Shown here piece by piece: positions 1 through 12,807 of a stretch of DNA of 64,000 bases (position 1 is the stretch's first letter; the number at the start of each line of letters is the position of its first letter). A program made the translations under genes and the position numbers. The notes below the pieces were generated by a model. That model was not told the DNA's origin. It did not search any database and was given only the letters and a program-made list of their open reading frames with translations. The stretch lies in the NCBI GenBank assembly GCA_009760855.2, contig WPIO01000013.1, positions 660,501-724,500 of the forward strand, written 5' to 3'. Source of the DNA: Cristatella mucedo. Lineage: Eukaryota > Bryozoa > Phylactolaemata > Cristatellidae.

Positions 1-760
1 ACAACAATAAAAATTTGGGAGATGCGATTTGGTATGCTGCAACAGTGTACACGCTGTTAAAGCACGTATGATTTCCGAGCAGTGTGTACTGAGCCTTGAA
101 GAACATATTTTCTTCTGCAAAAATTGTTGCAAAGACTGTTACGAGGGGAAATATTTGAGTGTTCCGCGACATTGAGCTAGCAAGCTCTGCTGTCCAGGAT
201 TTCTCATCTAAAGACTTGGGTTTCAAAAACGCACATTAGGTAAAAAGGTGTTGTGGACGGATGAGTCAAAGTTCACTATTTGTATATTACTGGTAGAAGA
301 GCATATGGGAAGGGGTACATTAATGAAGCACACAGTGATGATTGCCTTCAGAAGACCGCTAAGGTCAGAAGTGGTTGGACGATGGTGCTGGGCTGTTTTT
401 CAGCACACAGTACCAGAATGCTCTATCCCAGGCATTTTGAACCTGCATACATACTCTGGCATCATACAAAATGCCGACATTTTAAGTGTTATGGCTCAGA
501 TGGGGCTAGATTTTATAAGGCAACTGTGGAGCTATACCTAGCACTATGCACTGTCGGTGAGAGAATTTTGTGAGTATGGTCCTGATTACTGGTATCCTCT
601 ACTAACGATTAGCAAGGCCGAGTATGAGTAGTTATCTCAACCCTATCGAAAACCATTGGGTTACATCGGAGTGCAATGTAAGATCATTAGCTCATTAGAT
701 TCCCTTAAGGAGATGTCTTATTTGAGGCTCCGTGTCAATGCTGGAGAAGAATTGCTATGG
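1..760 (+). pseudogene. Decayed Tc1/mariner-family transposase
   Basis: This is a broken DNA-transposon gene. Seen directly: at 242-280 the frame reads KKVLWTDESKFT, the usual context of the second catalytic acidic residue in Tc1-like transposases. A frame shift later, 375-405 reads W-T-M-V-L-G-C-F-S-A, matching the conserved block after that residue. At 632-655 LNPIENHW matches the C-terminal LNPIEN-W block that carries the third catalytic region. Intact members are about 340 residues in one frame; here the blocks fall in different frames with stops between, so no active enzyme is encoded. The window begins inside the element, so the left inverted repeat is missing, and I found no right inverted repeat. 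The family call is firm because three ordered motifs agree. Confidence 0.8.
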
Positions 761-1059
761 ATTGCATATGTACGATGATCACGGCATTCATGCCAACTCT
801 CACTAAAAAAGTTATTAGGAATCACATTAGAGCCAGGCATATTCTATTAGCCTAATTAGTTTAATAATTAAATTCTGAAGCATAACATGCTTATCTGTCA
901 CCGTGGCTGTATGTGGATGGGAAGGAATGCTTCCTGTGAGCAGTATGTGATGCATTGCCAGAGAAAGTCGTACACTTTCTAGGAAGTCTGACCTGTCGCT
1001 TTGACTTATAATGACACCTGTATGTGCGTGCATGCGTCTTTTATCGTCTTTTGTGTATA

Positions 1060-1177
1060 CACGTGTGTGTGTGCGTGCGTGCGTGCGTGTGTGGTATGTT
1101 ATCGAGATTTGTACCCACCATCTCCCACACCGAACGTAATGCCTGCAGAGAAAGCCTTTGGATGGATCGTCCATCTT

Positions 1178-1266
<89 letters not shown>

Positions 1267-1402
1267 AAGAAAAGCAGAGAAGGGGAGAGCTGAAACAGAC
1301 ACAGTCACAGACATTCAGACAGGCTGAGGGGCAAACAAGTGAGAGAAAGATAGATAGAGGGGAGAGAGAGAGACAGACAGACACAGACAGACAGACAGAG
1401 AG
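1060..1402. repeat. Microsatellite cluster: GT/GC-rich, (GA)n, (GACA)n
   Basis: A GTGTGC-rich stretch (1060-1092) is followed by an almost perfect (GA)n run at 1183-1264 and short GACA repeats near 1371-1402. Open frames across it are only runs of Arg-Glu or Leu-Ser and are not genes. The stretch 760-1180 shows nothing else I can name. Confidence 0.9.
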
Positions 1403-2085
1403 CCTACCAATACACCTCATTTCACCATTTTTTGAGAGGCATAACTCCGATAGGCCTCGATGTGCTTTAATGAGTGTTGCTAGACACCTGGGCCCTATGC
1501 TTACTTACCACTGGAAGGATCGCTGGAACCTACCTACCGTCCATGCATTCACATGGATACCCGGCAGTCGGTGTGATAAGTACGATGTCCACTTGAATCT
1601 GGCTCTGCCCCAGCCGGGGTGGGTGGGGGAGAGAAGAGGGGAAGGAGTGTGGTCCATCAGGCATTGGGCAGGCGGCACGATGCGCGACACATTCCAAATA
1701 CTCCAAGTGAGTGAATCTCCTGGATAGTGGCACCCGAGACTCGGATGATGTCGTTCGGCACTGAGGCAGGTATCGTCGTCAGTTCAAGCTCACTGTGACG
1801 AAGTGCTGGGTTGGTTAAGGAGCACTCACTGGATGCCAGTCTGGCAGTCGTTAGTTGTTACCCTCATCAATTGGGTGCTCTGGGGTAACTTGGATGTGCA
1901 CTTCTTCTCACATGATTGACAAGCTCGCATTCGGAGTGCCATTGCTGTTTTGTTGTTTTCCTTATCGTCATACTCCGATCAGCCTCAAAGTGCTGGCTTT
2001 AAACTGACTCTCAGCATCAACTGCAACCAGCTTGCGTGCAGCAGCTCTAGTCATTTGGCAGCACTGCAGCAGCATTCAATTTCAG
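1403..2085. other. Unassigned, probably intron or 5' flank
   Basis: No convincing coding frame, RNA gene or repeat family was seen. The last bases form a pyrimidine-rich acceptor (ending at 2085) for the exon that follows. Confidence 0.4.
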
Positions 2086-2210
2086 CTTGCCACCTGCAGT
2101 GGTCACAGACGACGCCGTGATCTTAGCTAAGGAAGCAACGACGGCCACCCCGCCTGTATCTCCCGGTGCAAAGAAAAAGAAAACGAAGGCTTCACGAACG
2201 TCCTCTTTAG
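2086..2210 (+). CDS. Exon 1 of those visible, + strand seven-exon gene
   Basis: This is the first recognisable exon of the large + strand gene. It is bounded by an acceptor (ATTCAATTTCAG) and a donor (TTTAG/GTGAGA). It enters in phase 2 and leaves in phase 1, exactly the phase the next exon at 7436 needs. The frame reads about 41 residues beginning LPPAVVTDD, with a Pro/Thr/Ser stretch and a basic patch (KKKKTK) near the end. I do not recognise a domain. An ATG in good context was not found, so earlier exons are expected upstream, possibly outside the window. The intron after it is about 5.2 kb and is filled with repeats. The exon is short and could be chance; support comes from the phase match and the two good splice sites. 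Confidence 0.45.
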
Positions 2211-2320
2211 GTGAGATTTACTGCTGCTTGTGCTGGATGGCAGGATGGCATGCAGGCCTGCTGGCAGGCAGGCACTCAAATCCTCCCCCTTCAAATGGAT
2301 AAAATTAATAATAAATAAAT

Positions 2321-2496
2321 GCTAGCTGATTTAACAGCCTCTTTTTGTATAGCGACAGAAGAGCCTTTACGGCTATCGCCACCGCTTGCAATGGCGATAA
2401 AGGATTGCGCACCGCAGGATTCGAACTCATGACCTTGGGGCCGAGTTTCTGAAAAGCAACCGCCTTACCTAGTGAGCCATTATGGCGGATCCTCAT
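2321..2496 (-). mobile_element. tRNA-derived SINE, family 2
   Basis: The reverse strand has a tRNA-like head with a box B-like GGTTCGAAT/C core, followed by a body ending in CTGTTAAATCAGCTAGC. Close relatives lie at 34806-34985 (-), 48797-48955 (+) and 50000-50177 (+), so this is a dispersed family rather than a tRNA gene. Confidence 0.8.
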
Positions 2497-2849
2497 ATGT
2501 CGGAACCTGCTCATTCATATCGTTACCTGACTTGGCATGTCGTGGCCCGATGTTCAGTCTACAGCAGACACTGAGTAGCTGGGTTCTCGCCAGCCAAGGA
2601 TCTCGCCAGCCAAAAGCACTCGATCGATGCCGGGCAGGCTCTGCACTTCGAGCAACCTGCGCTGCTAACCCGGCGGTGACCCGTGCTATGTCTCGGGACT
2701 GCAGCTCGCTTGGAGAGCGAAGTCCTAGCAGTTAAACAAAGCAACGATAGCATCTTCCTCACATCTCGGGGCTAGAAGCAAGTTCGGAGATGGTTGGCCT
2801 TTATCTCGGTGAAATGCAGATGATCGGGTTTGAAAGTTATGTGGAAGTG

Positions 2850-3330
2850 TAGAGCGAAGTTCTTACGCTGACCCACAAGGCCCGCCACGGCTTGGCTCCT
2901 TCATACCTAGCTGAACTGCTGCATCAGTTTCAGCCTGTTCGCGCCCTCAGGTCCTGTGTGGACAATAAATTAGCTGTTCCCATTCCTCCGCTTAAAGACC
3001 GTTGGCGACAGAAGCTTTAGCTCTGCAGGTCCTAGACTGTGGAACTCGCTTCCACAATTCTTACACAACGACATCTACTCTCCAACTGCCGACTATGGCA
3101 CATCTTTTTCAGCGGTCCTGAACTGCTACTTCCATGCTACTCACTACCTCAACTGCTCTCCTGACTCTGCTATGTTTCCCACTTTCTCTTTGTTGTGTGA
3201 GACGAAGTCTGTTGGCTACCGAATGCTTACCGAAATCCGTTAAGGCTGTGAGTGGGCTAAAAAAAACTCCTGCCTAACACCCACATGGTCTTTATGACTT
3301 TGTGGAGTTACAGACGGAGATACATTTCGT
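2850..3330 (+). mobile_element. L2-type LINE fragment, lineage A (3' part)
   Basis: The 3' third of the reverse-transcriptase ORF is recognisable by direct comparison with 23430-23925 and 55.6-56.5 kb, for example the run for LTHKARHGLAPSYLAELLHQ. Frame shifts are present. The 3' non-coding part with GTGGAGTTACAGACGGAGATACATT is present at 3300-3330. Confidence 0.85.
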
Positions 3331-5042
<1,712 letters not shown>

Positions 5043-6090
5043 AGCTTGCATGAACAGTGTACAACTGCTCTGCTCGGCCAGATGCCCTATGCTGTTAAGC
5101 TTAGCTTTATGCTGCTACACTTGTAAGTCGAGCAAAGAAACACGTGCGAGCAGAGTTTTTATTGACCAGGTAATCAAGAAAGTTACCATTCAAATGCTTT
5201 TAGTAGATTGCAACAGGATCCCAAATTTCTCCTTTCAAAATTTTTTAGTTTTGCTCAAATGCTGTTGAAGTTGCCGCGTGTTTATATATCGTTGTAACGT
5301 CTCCTGTAAGCTGCCTTATTCAAAATGCACATTCGATAAAATGATTGTTTTGCCGTCCATTACAATCCGTATTCCTCCTTTGTCAGGAACACTCATGTGA
5401 TGTATCTCTCTCGATAATTTGACATGTAATGATAGGTTGTGAATCTGGAAAGTTTCTATGGAATCCAACGAAGTCTTCGTCCCTCGCGGCTGGCTTGAGA
5501 ATGTGATGTGAGATTGTCTGAAATATGACGTCTGTCCGAATATCGTCAGCCGATGGTGACCTGTGTCACAAGAATTTTATTGTGCCACACTTCAGACCAA
5601 TCCAAGTTAGTGATTTAGCTTCACGCACCCTATTTATGCCAACGATACTAACTAATTTATTCTGACATAAGCCGATGTTTAATTGGACAGCCGTATGCGA
5701 ATAGTCCAGATCCCCAAGCTGAGGTCGTATCTCATGTGTGTCGATAATGATGGCTATGTAACCTGGAATCGCATCCGGTGGCAGCCGAATCTGATCGCTG
5801 TCACCTCATTCCTGAATCTGGAATTTGCTGGGATGCTCTGGTGATGCTGGCTGCTGTGTAGGTGCTGCTGGATTACTGCTTCAGATTGTTTCATATGCCG
5901 GAGCTGAGTCGGGCTAGGCCGTTCAATGGTGGTGGACTGTGAGCTCGGTTTACCATTCTTCGAGAAGATTAAAAAATGAAAATTGACGGTCGGTACAGTG
6001 TGGAGTGCTGCCTTTCATGTCAAGTCCGGTGGACCGTGGATGAGCTCAACACTGCCCTTTAAGTGTTACCGATAGTGCAGTTAGCCTAGA
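5043..6090. other. Intron sequence, nothing assigned
   Basis: No coding frame of note and no repeat matched elsewhere in the window were found. Confidence 0.4.
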
Positions 6091-6099
6091 TATCAGTTA

Positions 6100-7010
6100 T
6101 CACTGGTCAGCCAGTGAGCCTTCGGTGAATGGGTTGCCCCAAGGATCATTTCTAGGTCCCCTGCATTTCTTAGCACATAATCTCCCTCTTCAATCTAGAC
6201 TTTCACTGCTTTTCAGATGACACTCAAGAACCTACATCTGAAATTTACGTCTGAACTTACAACTTGCATGCACACCCAGGCCTACCTTCCAAGATTTCAA
6301 AACTTTCCTAACTTCCCTCCAGCTTGACCTTTTATGGCCAAAATCTGCATTTGGATGCCAGCAAAATCTCACCAATTGAGTACAAAAACTCAAAACGTCT
6401 TAAATTCCATTCACCTTGACCATGTATTGTCAAAATTTGCACTTGAATGGTCGAAAAATCATCTCAAAACTTGAGTGACGATAAAACCAACTCTACATAG
6501 ATGGGCCATTTGTGTGCGGTGCAATGGACTGGAAAGCCTACCCTTAAGATTGGCTCTCGGAGCTTGTCACCGGAGCCTCCTCGAAAATCTGGGTGTCCCT
6601 TTTCCAAAATGACCTCTTGCTGCATCAACTCCACGGTCGAGCCTGCCTCGACCTCCAGTTATATAACATTGCACAGAAGCTTGTGCATGCTTTCTTAGAG
6701 GTACAGCATACAAGTTAGTGCATGCATTTGTGACACTCGTCTATACTTGAGTACCTCTCTCCTGGCAGATTTTCTTGTCTTTGCCACAAGACGCCTGCAG
6801 ACAGAGCAAAACTCGGCTGCTGTCTCTTCGGATGCGAATGTCATGACTGCCACAAGACATCACTTCCCTTGGATCCGTGCTGATTTCCCATCAATCAGTT
6901 AATTGACTTTAGGGCCATCTTGTACACTTTGACGTCTCTCCTTTCCTTGCTCCGGCTTAACTATCTAGCATATTTACTCCTCACGCTTTCATTGAACCGC
7001 CCGCTCCTCC
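6100..7010 (+). mobile_element. Old, degenerate L2-B LINE copy
   Basis: Scattered matches to L2-B occur in order: the GVPQGS-like block (6125-6165), the region after the catalytic aspartates (6200-6240), K-L-N-D-D-like text (6465-6490), and VHAFVT-like and LDF-like text (6715-6960). No frame survives. Confidence 0.55.
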
Positions 7011-7435
7011 GACTCTTATTATATCCTTAGATGTACCTCTAACCAGCCTCTACTCTTTTAGGGACAATATTTCAGTTCCTATGCACATATAGCTGGGCAC
7101 TCAACACCGACTGATATCGCGACATTTCCTCGCTTGCCCCTCAGCTAAAAATCTCCTGTTCTTGACACACTATTACATCCGAGTGAATGACACTGACATT
7201 GCCTAGTTGGGCACGGTGTCTCATTTCCTCACTAGGTCTTTCGTCACTGACGAGTGTTTTGGTGCAATAGGCTTGCTTGATTTGTGCTCAGTCGGTGAGA
7301 AGTCTTCGTGTCTTCACAGTTGATGCAATCTTGCGCTTGTCAGTGGGAGCATCTGGTCTGCCTCTGAATGGTGTTGTTCTGCTCTCCTCAAAGTCGCACC
7401 CCACACCTTTACTCGTTTCTTATTTTCTATGCCAG

Positions 7436-7588
7436 CAACCGTGGCTGGGCATAGCTTGACTGTGGATGCCAGAAATGACCCGAACTCCAGAGGCTATCCT
7501 GATCCTTATCTGGAGGCTCTCCAGAAGATCGAGGTCACGAAGGAGTTTGCCCGGAAGTACGAGGAGTGGAACAAGCGCATCGCCAAAG
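7436..7588 (+). CDS. Exon 2, + strand seven-exon gene (first FAxKxxEW motif)
   Basis: A 153-nt exon (51 codons, phase 1 to 1) lies between a good acceptor (TTATTTTCTATGCCAG) and a donor (CAAAG/GTAGCT). It reads ATVAGHSLTVDARND and then an amphipathic stretch, ALQKIEVTKEFARKYEEW, with charge patterning like a short helix or coiled coil. The F-A-x-K-x-x-E-W signature recurs in exon 4 as FAEKLREW, suggesting a repeated short motif. I do not recognise the family. The intron after it is only 134 nt. Codon use is GC3-rich, as in the following exons, and unlike the flanking DNA. Confidence 0.65.
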
Positions 7589-7722
7589 GTAGCTCGATCG
7601 ACCTTGCACCCAAGCACTGAGTGGCTGGCGCTGCCGTAAGAATCGTGATCATGCGTTTTCCACCGCCCCCACCTGCCTTATCGTGTTTGCTCAAAGTCGC
7701 CGTCGTCTTGTTCTTTCGGCAG

Positions 7723-8217
7723 ACGAACTCGACGGCACCGATGGTGAGGTGGCAGGACCAGCCACCAAGGTGCAGCGCCAGGCGGCTGCAGCAGTGTCGC
7801 CGCGCTCGCCGGGCGCTCCGCACCGGCGCTGGAGCACCAAGGCGAGCTCGATCCAGGTCGTGCCACTGCCGCCGCACCTTCGCGCCGACAAGCCCCGCCA
7901 CATGTCGGCGTCGCAGAGCAGCAGCTCGCTGGCCGTACACGGCGTCGGCAGCGCTGCGGTGGCCGCCGCCGTCGTCGTCGCCGCCGTGCCGCCGATGCCT
8001 GCCCCGCAGAGCGAGCGCCACTGCGATGACGGCGGAGGCAGAAATCAAGTTTGGGTGCCGCTGGCAACTCCGACGGCCGATGCTCGCACCTTGGTAGCCG
8101 TGGCTGGCTCACACGGCAGCTTCGGCAGGAGTCAAAGCGTGGTGGCTGAGCGAAGAGTCTCGGCATCGAGAGCGCCTGCAAGTGGTTCCGCTTCTTCGGA
8201 CAAAACCAAAGAAAAAG
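7723..8217 (+). CDS. Exon 3, + strand seven-exon gene (low complexity)
   Basis: A 495-nt exon (165 codons, phase 1 to 1) has an acceptor TTGTTCTTTCGGCAG and a donor AAAAAG/GTAGCT. The product begins DELDGTDGEVAG and is rich in Ala, Ser, Arg and Pro, with the stretches VQRQAAAAVSPRSPGAP and KPRHMSASQSSSSL. Such Arg-x-x-Ser contexts could be phosphorylation sites, but that is inference. No globular domain, signal peptide or membrane segment is visible. Reverse-strand frames across the same GC-rich DNA are long but do not fit splice sites. Exon skipping would keep the frame because exons 2, 3 and 4 share phase 1 borders. Confidence 0.6.
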
Positions 8218-9550
8218 GTAGCTGCAGATCGTGTTGTGCCACAAGGGATGCTGCCCGTGCATGTGCCAGCAGGCTGGATCTCCGAGGCTGGATCTCCGTC
8301 CTTTCCTGTGCTATACCGCTGTGACAGTTGTGTTTGCTGCCCTCACCCGCACGGGTTGGTTCGGGCCTCGCTCGCTCTTGCAGCAGGGGCTGTGCTTGCG
8401 GGCGCTCTCTCAACTACAGGCTGCCTTTGAGCGAAGTGACAGGCGCCGCTCGTAGTTCGTTCATGGTGGGATGGGGGCACTGAATCGACTAAGGTGAGCG
8501 CCATTTTTGGGCCTGCCAGCCCTTCTTGAGGGGTTTTCAGCCAGACAGTTCCCTTGCCGTGCCCCTCGTGAAAGCAGAGGGGATATAATTGCTCGACTAG
8601 GATAGTCTTAGACCAGCTGCTCTCTGGTATGCTGCTGAGCTGTCCTTTTATTAGTTTGTCCTTACTGACATCTTTTCCTAGATGCGCTTGCTAAAGTAAA
8701 GGCTGGTGCCTCTGTCACTGCCTTGTTTTAGGCAGTTGATTGCTATTAAGCAGTTTGATTTCTTTATTCCTTTAAAAGCTTTCATTGCTTGCGTAACTGT
8801 GTAGTTGCTTTATGAAAGTGCTGGTATAACCTTCGGGTCAAGGACGTGTTAGCAAGCGAGTCGGCGCTGTTAGCTCGTAATAAAACATGAGCCTCAGCTT
8901 CTTTCTTTGAAGTGCAATTTGACCGGCATTGTTAGTCACGTGATCTAGTGAGTGCACGACCAGCGATCGGTTGCTCATGCTCGCCTGACTTGCTTGCACA
9001 ATGGCTTTTTGATGCAGCTGGGTTTTGAGTTTGCTTTAGCTATGGTTGTCATAGATTCTGGGTTCAACACCCACCAGGACGATGCAGCTCATTAGTTTTT
9101 GTTTTCCTGTGCTTACTCCATCGGAAATTCTTGCCTTACGCACATCCTACTGTCGGTTCTGTCACGTCGTTCTACATTTGTTTTCTTTACATATTGTACA
9201 GTTTTGCAGCGGTTGACATACTTCAAGAGTAGTTGAGCATGTCGGGGTTGCTAGTGCTTAGCTGTCCTGTCTTGTACTGCTTATTAGGTGTACTGCTTAG
9301 GTGTTTTTCTCAAGCTTCAAATCCATGATAGTGCTGTTCTGGTGGTTTACAAAATTAGCAAGTGTCAACCTTTCTCCTATCTAGATAGCTTGATTAATTA
9401 CTACAAGCACCTGTGTTTTGATATGTGCTGCCGACAGTTCTCCAGCGTAGAACCTATTGAGTTTTTATGGCCACGTGCGGGTGCAGAGGCACGCACACAC
9501 ACACGCACGCACTCACGCAGGCACGCACACACTTCAAGTACAATCCTGGC
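8218..9550. other. Intron, nothing assigned
   Basis: The GC-rich part to about 8450 probably continues exon 3 composition. The rest is AT-rich intron with no named repeat. Confidence 0.4.
9488..9530. repeat. Short CA/GCAC-rich microsatellite
   Basis: Imperfect CACA and GCAC units lie immediately before an old L2-B fragment. Confidence 0.7.
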
Positions 9551-10040
9551 TTTCATTTTAATGCAGACGACGTGCACTTGTGCTCGGATCCTTCCCTGCC
9601 TTCCAGCATCCGTCAAACTCTCTACCTGAGCTTCCTAGCGGCCTTGCTGCATTGCTGACATTGGCACTTGCAGGGCATCAACATAATCGGAAACTGAGTG
9701 ACTACACAACCAACTTGCTAAGTAGATGCATGCACACCATGTTATGCTCAGAAACTGGAAAGCTTACCTTTTCAAATCAGGTCTATCAGCATATCTCTTT
9801 TAGCACCCACTCGGAATCTGGGTGTCGTCTTCGAATTTTCTACTTGCCACTAGATTAGGACATCAAATCCTCAACCAAGTATGCCTTGTTTTAACTGCGC
9901 TTGCACCACAGGACACCGCAGCCATGCTGATCCTTGCATTTGTAACATCCTTTCTGTAACTCGCTACTTGTAAGCCCTCATGCATTGGCAATAGCAGGCG
10001 TACAGTCTGTTTGCTTAAGTCAGCAGCTAGGCTTATTTGT
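9550..10040 (+). mobile_element. Degenerate L2-B LINE fragments
   Basis: Text for the region after the catalytic aspartates (9560-9640) and for the block near the end of the reverse transcriptase (9925-10035) can be matched to better copies such as 16.8-17.6 kb. Large parts are deleted. Confidence 0.55.
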
Positions 10041-10671
10041 CGTAAACGTTGGAACTGACATTTTTCTGGGAGGGCGGAAGTAAAAGTTTGAAAACACGCG
10101 TAGATTATGTGATGAAAAGCCGCGCATTTAAAGGGAGGAAAAAACGAGAGCACGTCTTCCGCTAATGCCTCATTAGCGTAGCATGGCATGTTTACGATTA
10201 CTAATGCTTGGACATTGTCTTGACTTCTGTAGTGCAATGCGATAAACTCGTATGCACCATGTTTTATGCACTCAACTAGCAAAGCACTGTGACTTCATTG
10301 GGCTGACAATACCTTGACTGTATTTTCAACTCTTGCTCTTTCTCTTCTCATCGAATATTACTGCTATTTCCTAATGTTTATGCCCTTCGGATTATCGACC
10401 GATTCAAAGGTGTCACGTGACTCACTTCGCCGTTTCCTTTGAAACTCACTGCCACTTGCCGTCACGTGGGCGAGTTTTTCGTTCAGCACGATACGCACGA
10501 GCACGCACAGCTGGGGTGGAAGCAACGTGGCGAATCAACGAGTGCACTGGTCTCTGTGCTCAGTGCCTCAACGCCGAACGAACGCACGAGCCGCAGCTCT
10601 CCTTGCGCCGCCAGCTCTCCTCTGCCGGTGCCGGCCGCGCATTTCGCCCGAGTCATCTCTCGTTGCTGCAG

Positions 10672-10918
10672 GCAAGCAGAGCAGCGGTCGGAGTCGCTTC
10701 ACGCAGCGCGTCAAGCGCGAGCTGGAGAAGCGGCTGACGAGAGCGCCACGCGAGCAGCAGCAGCATCAGCAGCGCGGAAGCGTGCGCTCCAAGTCGTGCG
10801 AGCGACCCGAGGGCAAGATCACGGTCGATTTTGCCGAGAAGCTGCGCGAGTGGAGCGTGAAGCAAGGTCACGACCCCGACTACTACGGGCTCATGGGCAG
10901 CCGAGCGCGGAGCACCGG
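10672..10918 (+). CDS. Exon 4, + strand seven-exon gene (basic region, second FAxKxxEW)
   Basis: A 247-nt exon enters in phase 1 and leaves in phase 2 (acceptor CTCGTTGCTGCAG, donor CCGG/GTGAGT). It starts with a basic segment, GRSRFTQRVKRELEKRL, then a Gln/His run encoded by CAG/CAT repeats. After that comes VDFAEKLREWSVKQGHDPDY. The latter resembles the exon 2 motif (F-A-x-K-x-x-E-W followed by a basic or Gly stretch), so the two may be copies of one short binding or helical motif. The family is not recognised. The join to exon 5 reads STG/SVVKEAEL without a stop. Confidence 0.7.
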
Positions 10919-11174
10919 GTGAGTCGGGCCGCGGAGGCGTGCCGCCGTCCACATTTTTTGTGGCCGCACTGACAGCAGGCCTGCCAGGCGGTTCGTCATT
11001 CTCCTCCCCACCTCCCCCATCCATGCTTTCCTTAATTCAGACATCTCGCCAGTGGCAGTCGGCGCCCCTTCGCTTCGCTCATTGTCTGCTGGCTTTTTGC
11101 TGGCGCACGTGCAAGCTGGCAGCTGGACGCGGGGCAAGCGACCGAGTGAGCGAGCGAGCAAGCTAATATTGCAG

Positions 11175-11547
11175 ATCGGTGGTCAAAGAGGCCGAGCTGG
11201 CCATCAGCGCCGCCAGCTCGGCCGGCGACGGTGCTGGTGGCGGCAGCGGCGGGCGCTTGCCGTCGCCATTGCAGCGCCTCAGAACTCAGGGCAACAGCAG
11301 CCTTGATGGCTCTGGGAAGGACAAGGACGCTGGCACCACCTCGCCACCTGCGCTGGCACACCGCCGGCTGAGCTCGGGCGCCGGCGGCGGCGACGGCGAT
11401 CTGCTCAAGCCGGCTTCTGCAGGTGCTTCGGTGGCTGTCCTTCCTGAGCCAAAGCCGTCGTCGCCCAGCGGCGCAGCCGCCGCAGAGGTCTCGGTGTCGC
11501 AGGTGCCGGCAGTCGGCGACCCTACTGCGCAGCAGGAGCTGGCTGCT
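11175..11547 (+). CDS. Exon 5, + strand seven-exon gene
   Basis: A 373-nt exon, phase 2 to 0, lies between ATATTGCAG and GCTGCT/GTAAGT. It begins SVVKEAELAISAASSAG and continues as a Gly/Ser/Ala/Pro-rich stretch with short Pro-Ser blocks (EPKPSSPSGAAAAEVSVS). It is predicted to be disordered and has no recognisable domain. High GC3 across the exon and an abrupt drop outside it support coding. The donor is close to consensus. An in-frame read-through past the donor would continue to a stop at 11584, so a shorter isoform ending just after this exon is conceivable. Confidence 0.6.
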
Positions 11548-12740
11548 GTAAGTAATGCAGGATCTGAGACAGGAGTCTCGAGATGAGCAGCTGCTGGTCA
11601 CGTGCCATGCAAGCACCGGTAGTGCGCATCATCGGCGGCCTGCACTGCATGCGCGTCGCATGTGCGAAGGCCCTGGGCCAAGCAACCGGCATGTAGGATT
11701 GTGCTGCAGTGTGTGCCAAGGTTAGCGTGTCTGTTGGTTGCAGCACCGCTATTCTTTCATGATAGTTGCCTGCTCCATCCCGCTTACCTGTTTGCAGCCA
11801 TTGCATTATATTGTAGTTCTGAGTAGTAGATTGGCTACCATTGATACAGGTGCACTGGCTGCTCAGTTCATTATTCTTGGTCTCCTATGATGCGATCCAT
11901 GTTTTGCTGTTACGAGCTAAGCCTTGCCAATTTGGAAAATGATACACTACAGTAGGCACCCTCTGAATAGCAGTGTCTGTGCATGCATGTGCGCATGCAT
12001 GGGTGTGTGTGTGTGTGTGAGAGAGAGCATGCATGCGTACGTGCGCGTGCGCGTGTGTGTGATGAGTGAATGCTCTCTGTATCATTTGAGTGCAGTATCG
12101 GCTTCTTAGTGATGTTCGAGCTAGGTTTTCAGAGGATAATTGTCTCTGCCAACTTGCTGCCACCTTTAACCTTTAGCCATATGATGGGGCAGAGTTACAG
12201 ATGCTCTAAAAGTGCCTTATTATATTTAGTTTAGGCAGCCGTTGGTTGAGGTGACCAGCCTTATTTCTATCGGGCTACTCACTTACAGTGAGACAGTTGG
12301 AGTTGCTTGAAATTGCCGTGCACATAGAATCGCACTGGATGTCTGAGGCTGGAGCCACCACAATCAGGAAACCGTAGCGCTCGAGCTCGGCTGGCATCTC
12401 TTGCACCTCTCTTTGGCTGCTTTCAACTTAGTGACCCGGTCACGTGCTGATCCGGCATACACAGTAGCTATAACTAGAGCATGCATTCACAGGAAGACTT
12501 GTGCAGAGGCAATATTAGTCTGAGTCAGAGCAGAGGCAAGTCGACAGATGAGCAAGTGACCTGATTCGAAAGTGTTTCAGATAGATCGATCGGAGCTAGT
12601 GAACGAAGGAATGTGAAACTGATGATGCCACCTCGAAGGCCGATGCGCCGATTGATTGGCAGCGCGGTGTGCAGCAGTGCAGTTTGGCATGCAGCAGTGC
12701 AGTGAGTCAATTTAGTAGCCCGTTGTTGCAGCCATCATTG
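11548..12740. other. Intron with a short TG-rich microsatellite
   Basis: A TG/GCAT-rich stretch occurs at about 11970-12062. Nothing else could be named. Confidence 0.5.
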
Positions 12741-12807
12741 GTTGCTCTCTGAGGCGGCCATTCTCGCAGCGCATTCCAGCAGCCCATCGCGGGCACTTCG
12801 TTTACAG

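Noticed and set aside
1158-1420. Frames of Arg-Glu or Leu-Ser repeats at 1.2, 4.8, 15.8, 30.4 and 59.1 kb, and Tyr-Ile repeats at 24.6, 43.9 and 59.4 kb
   Set aside because: Pure dinucleotide microsatellites are open in several frames; none is a gene.
7506-8262. Long - strand frames opposite exon 3
   Set aside because: They are shadows of GC-rich coding DNA: high Arg/Ala content, no splice-compatible ends, and the + strand exon fits phase on both sides.
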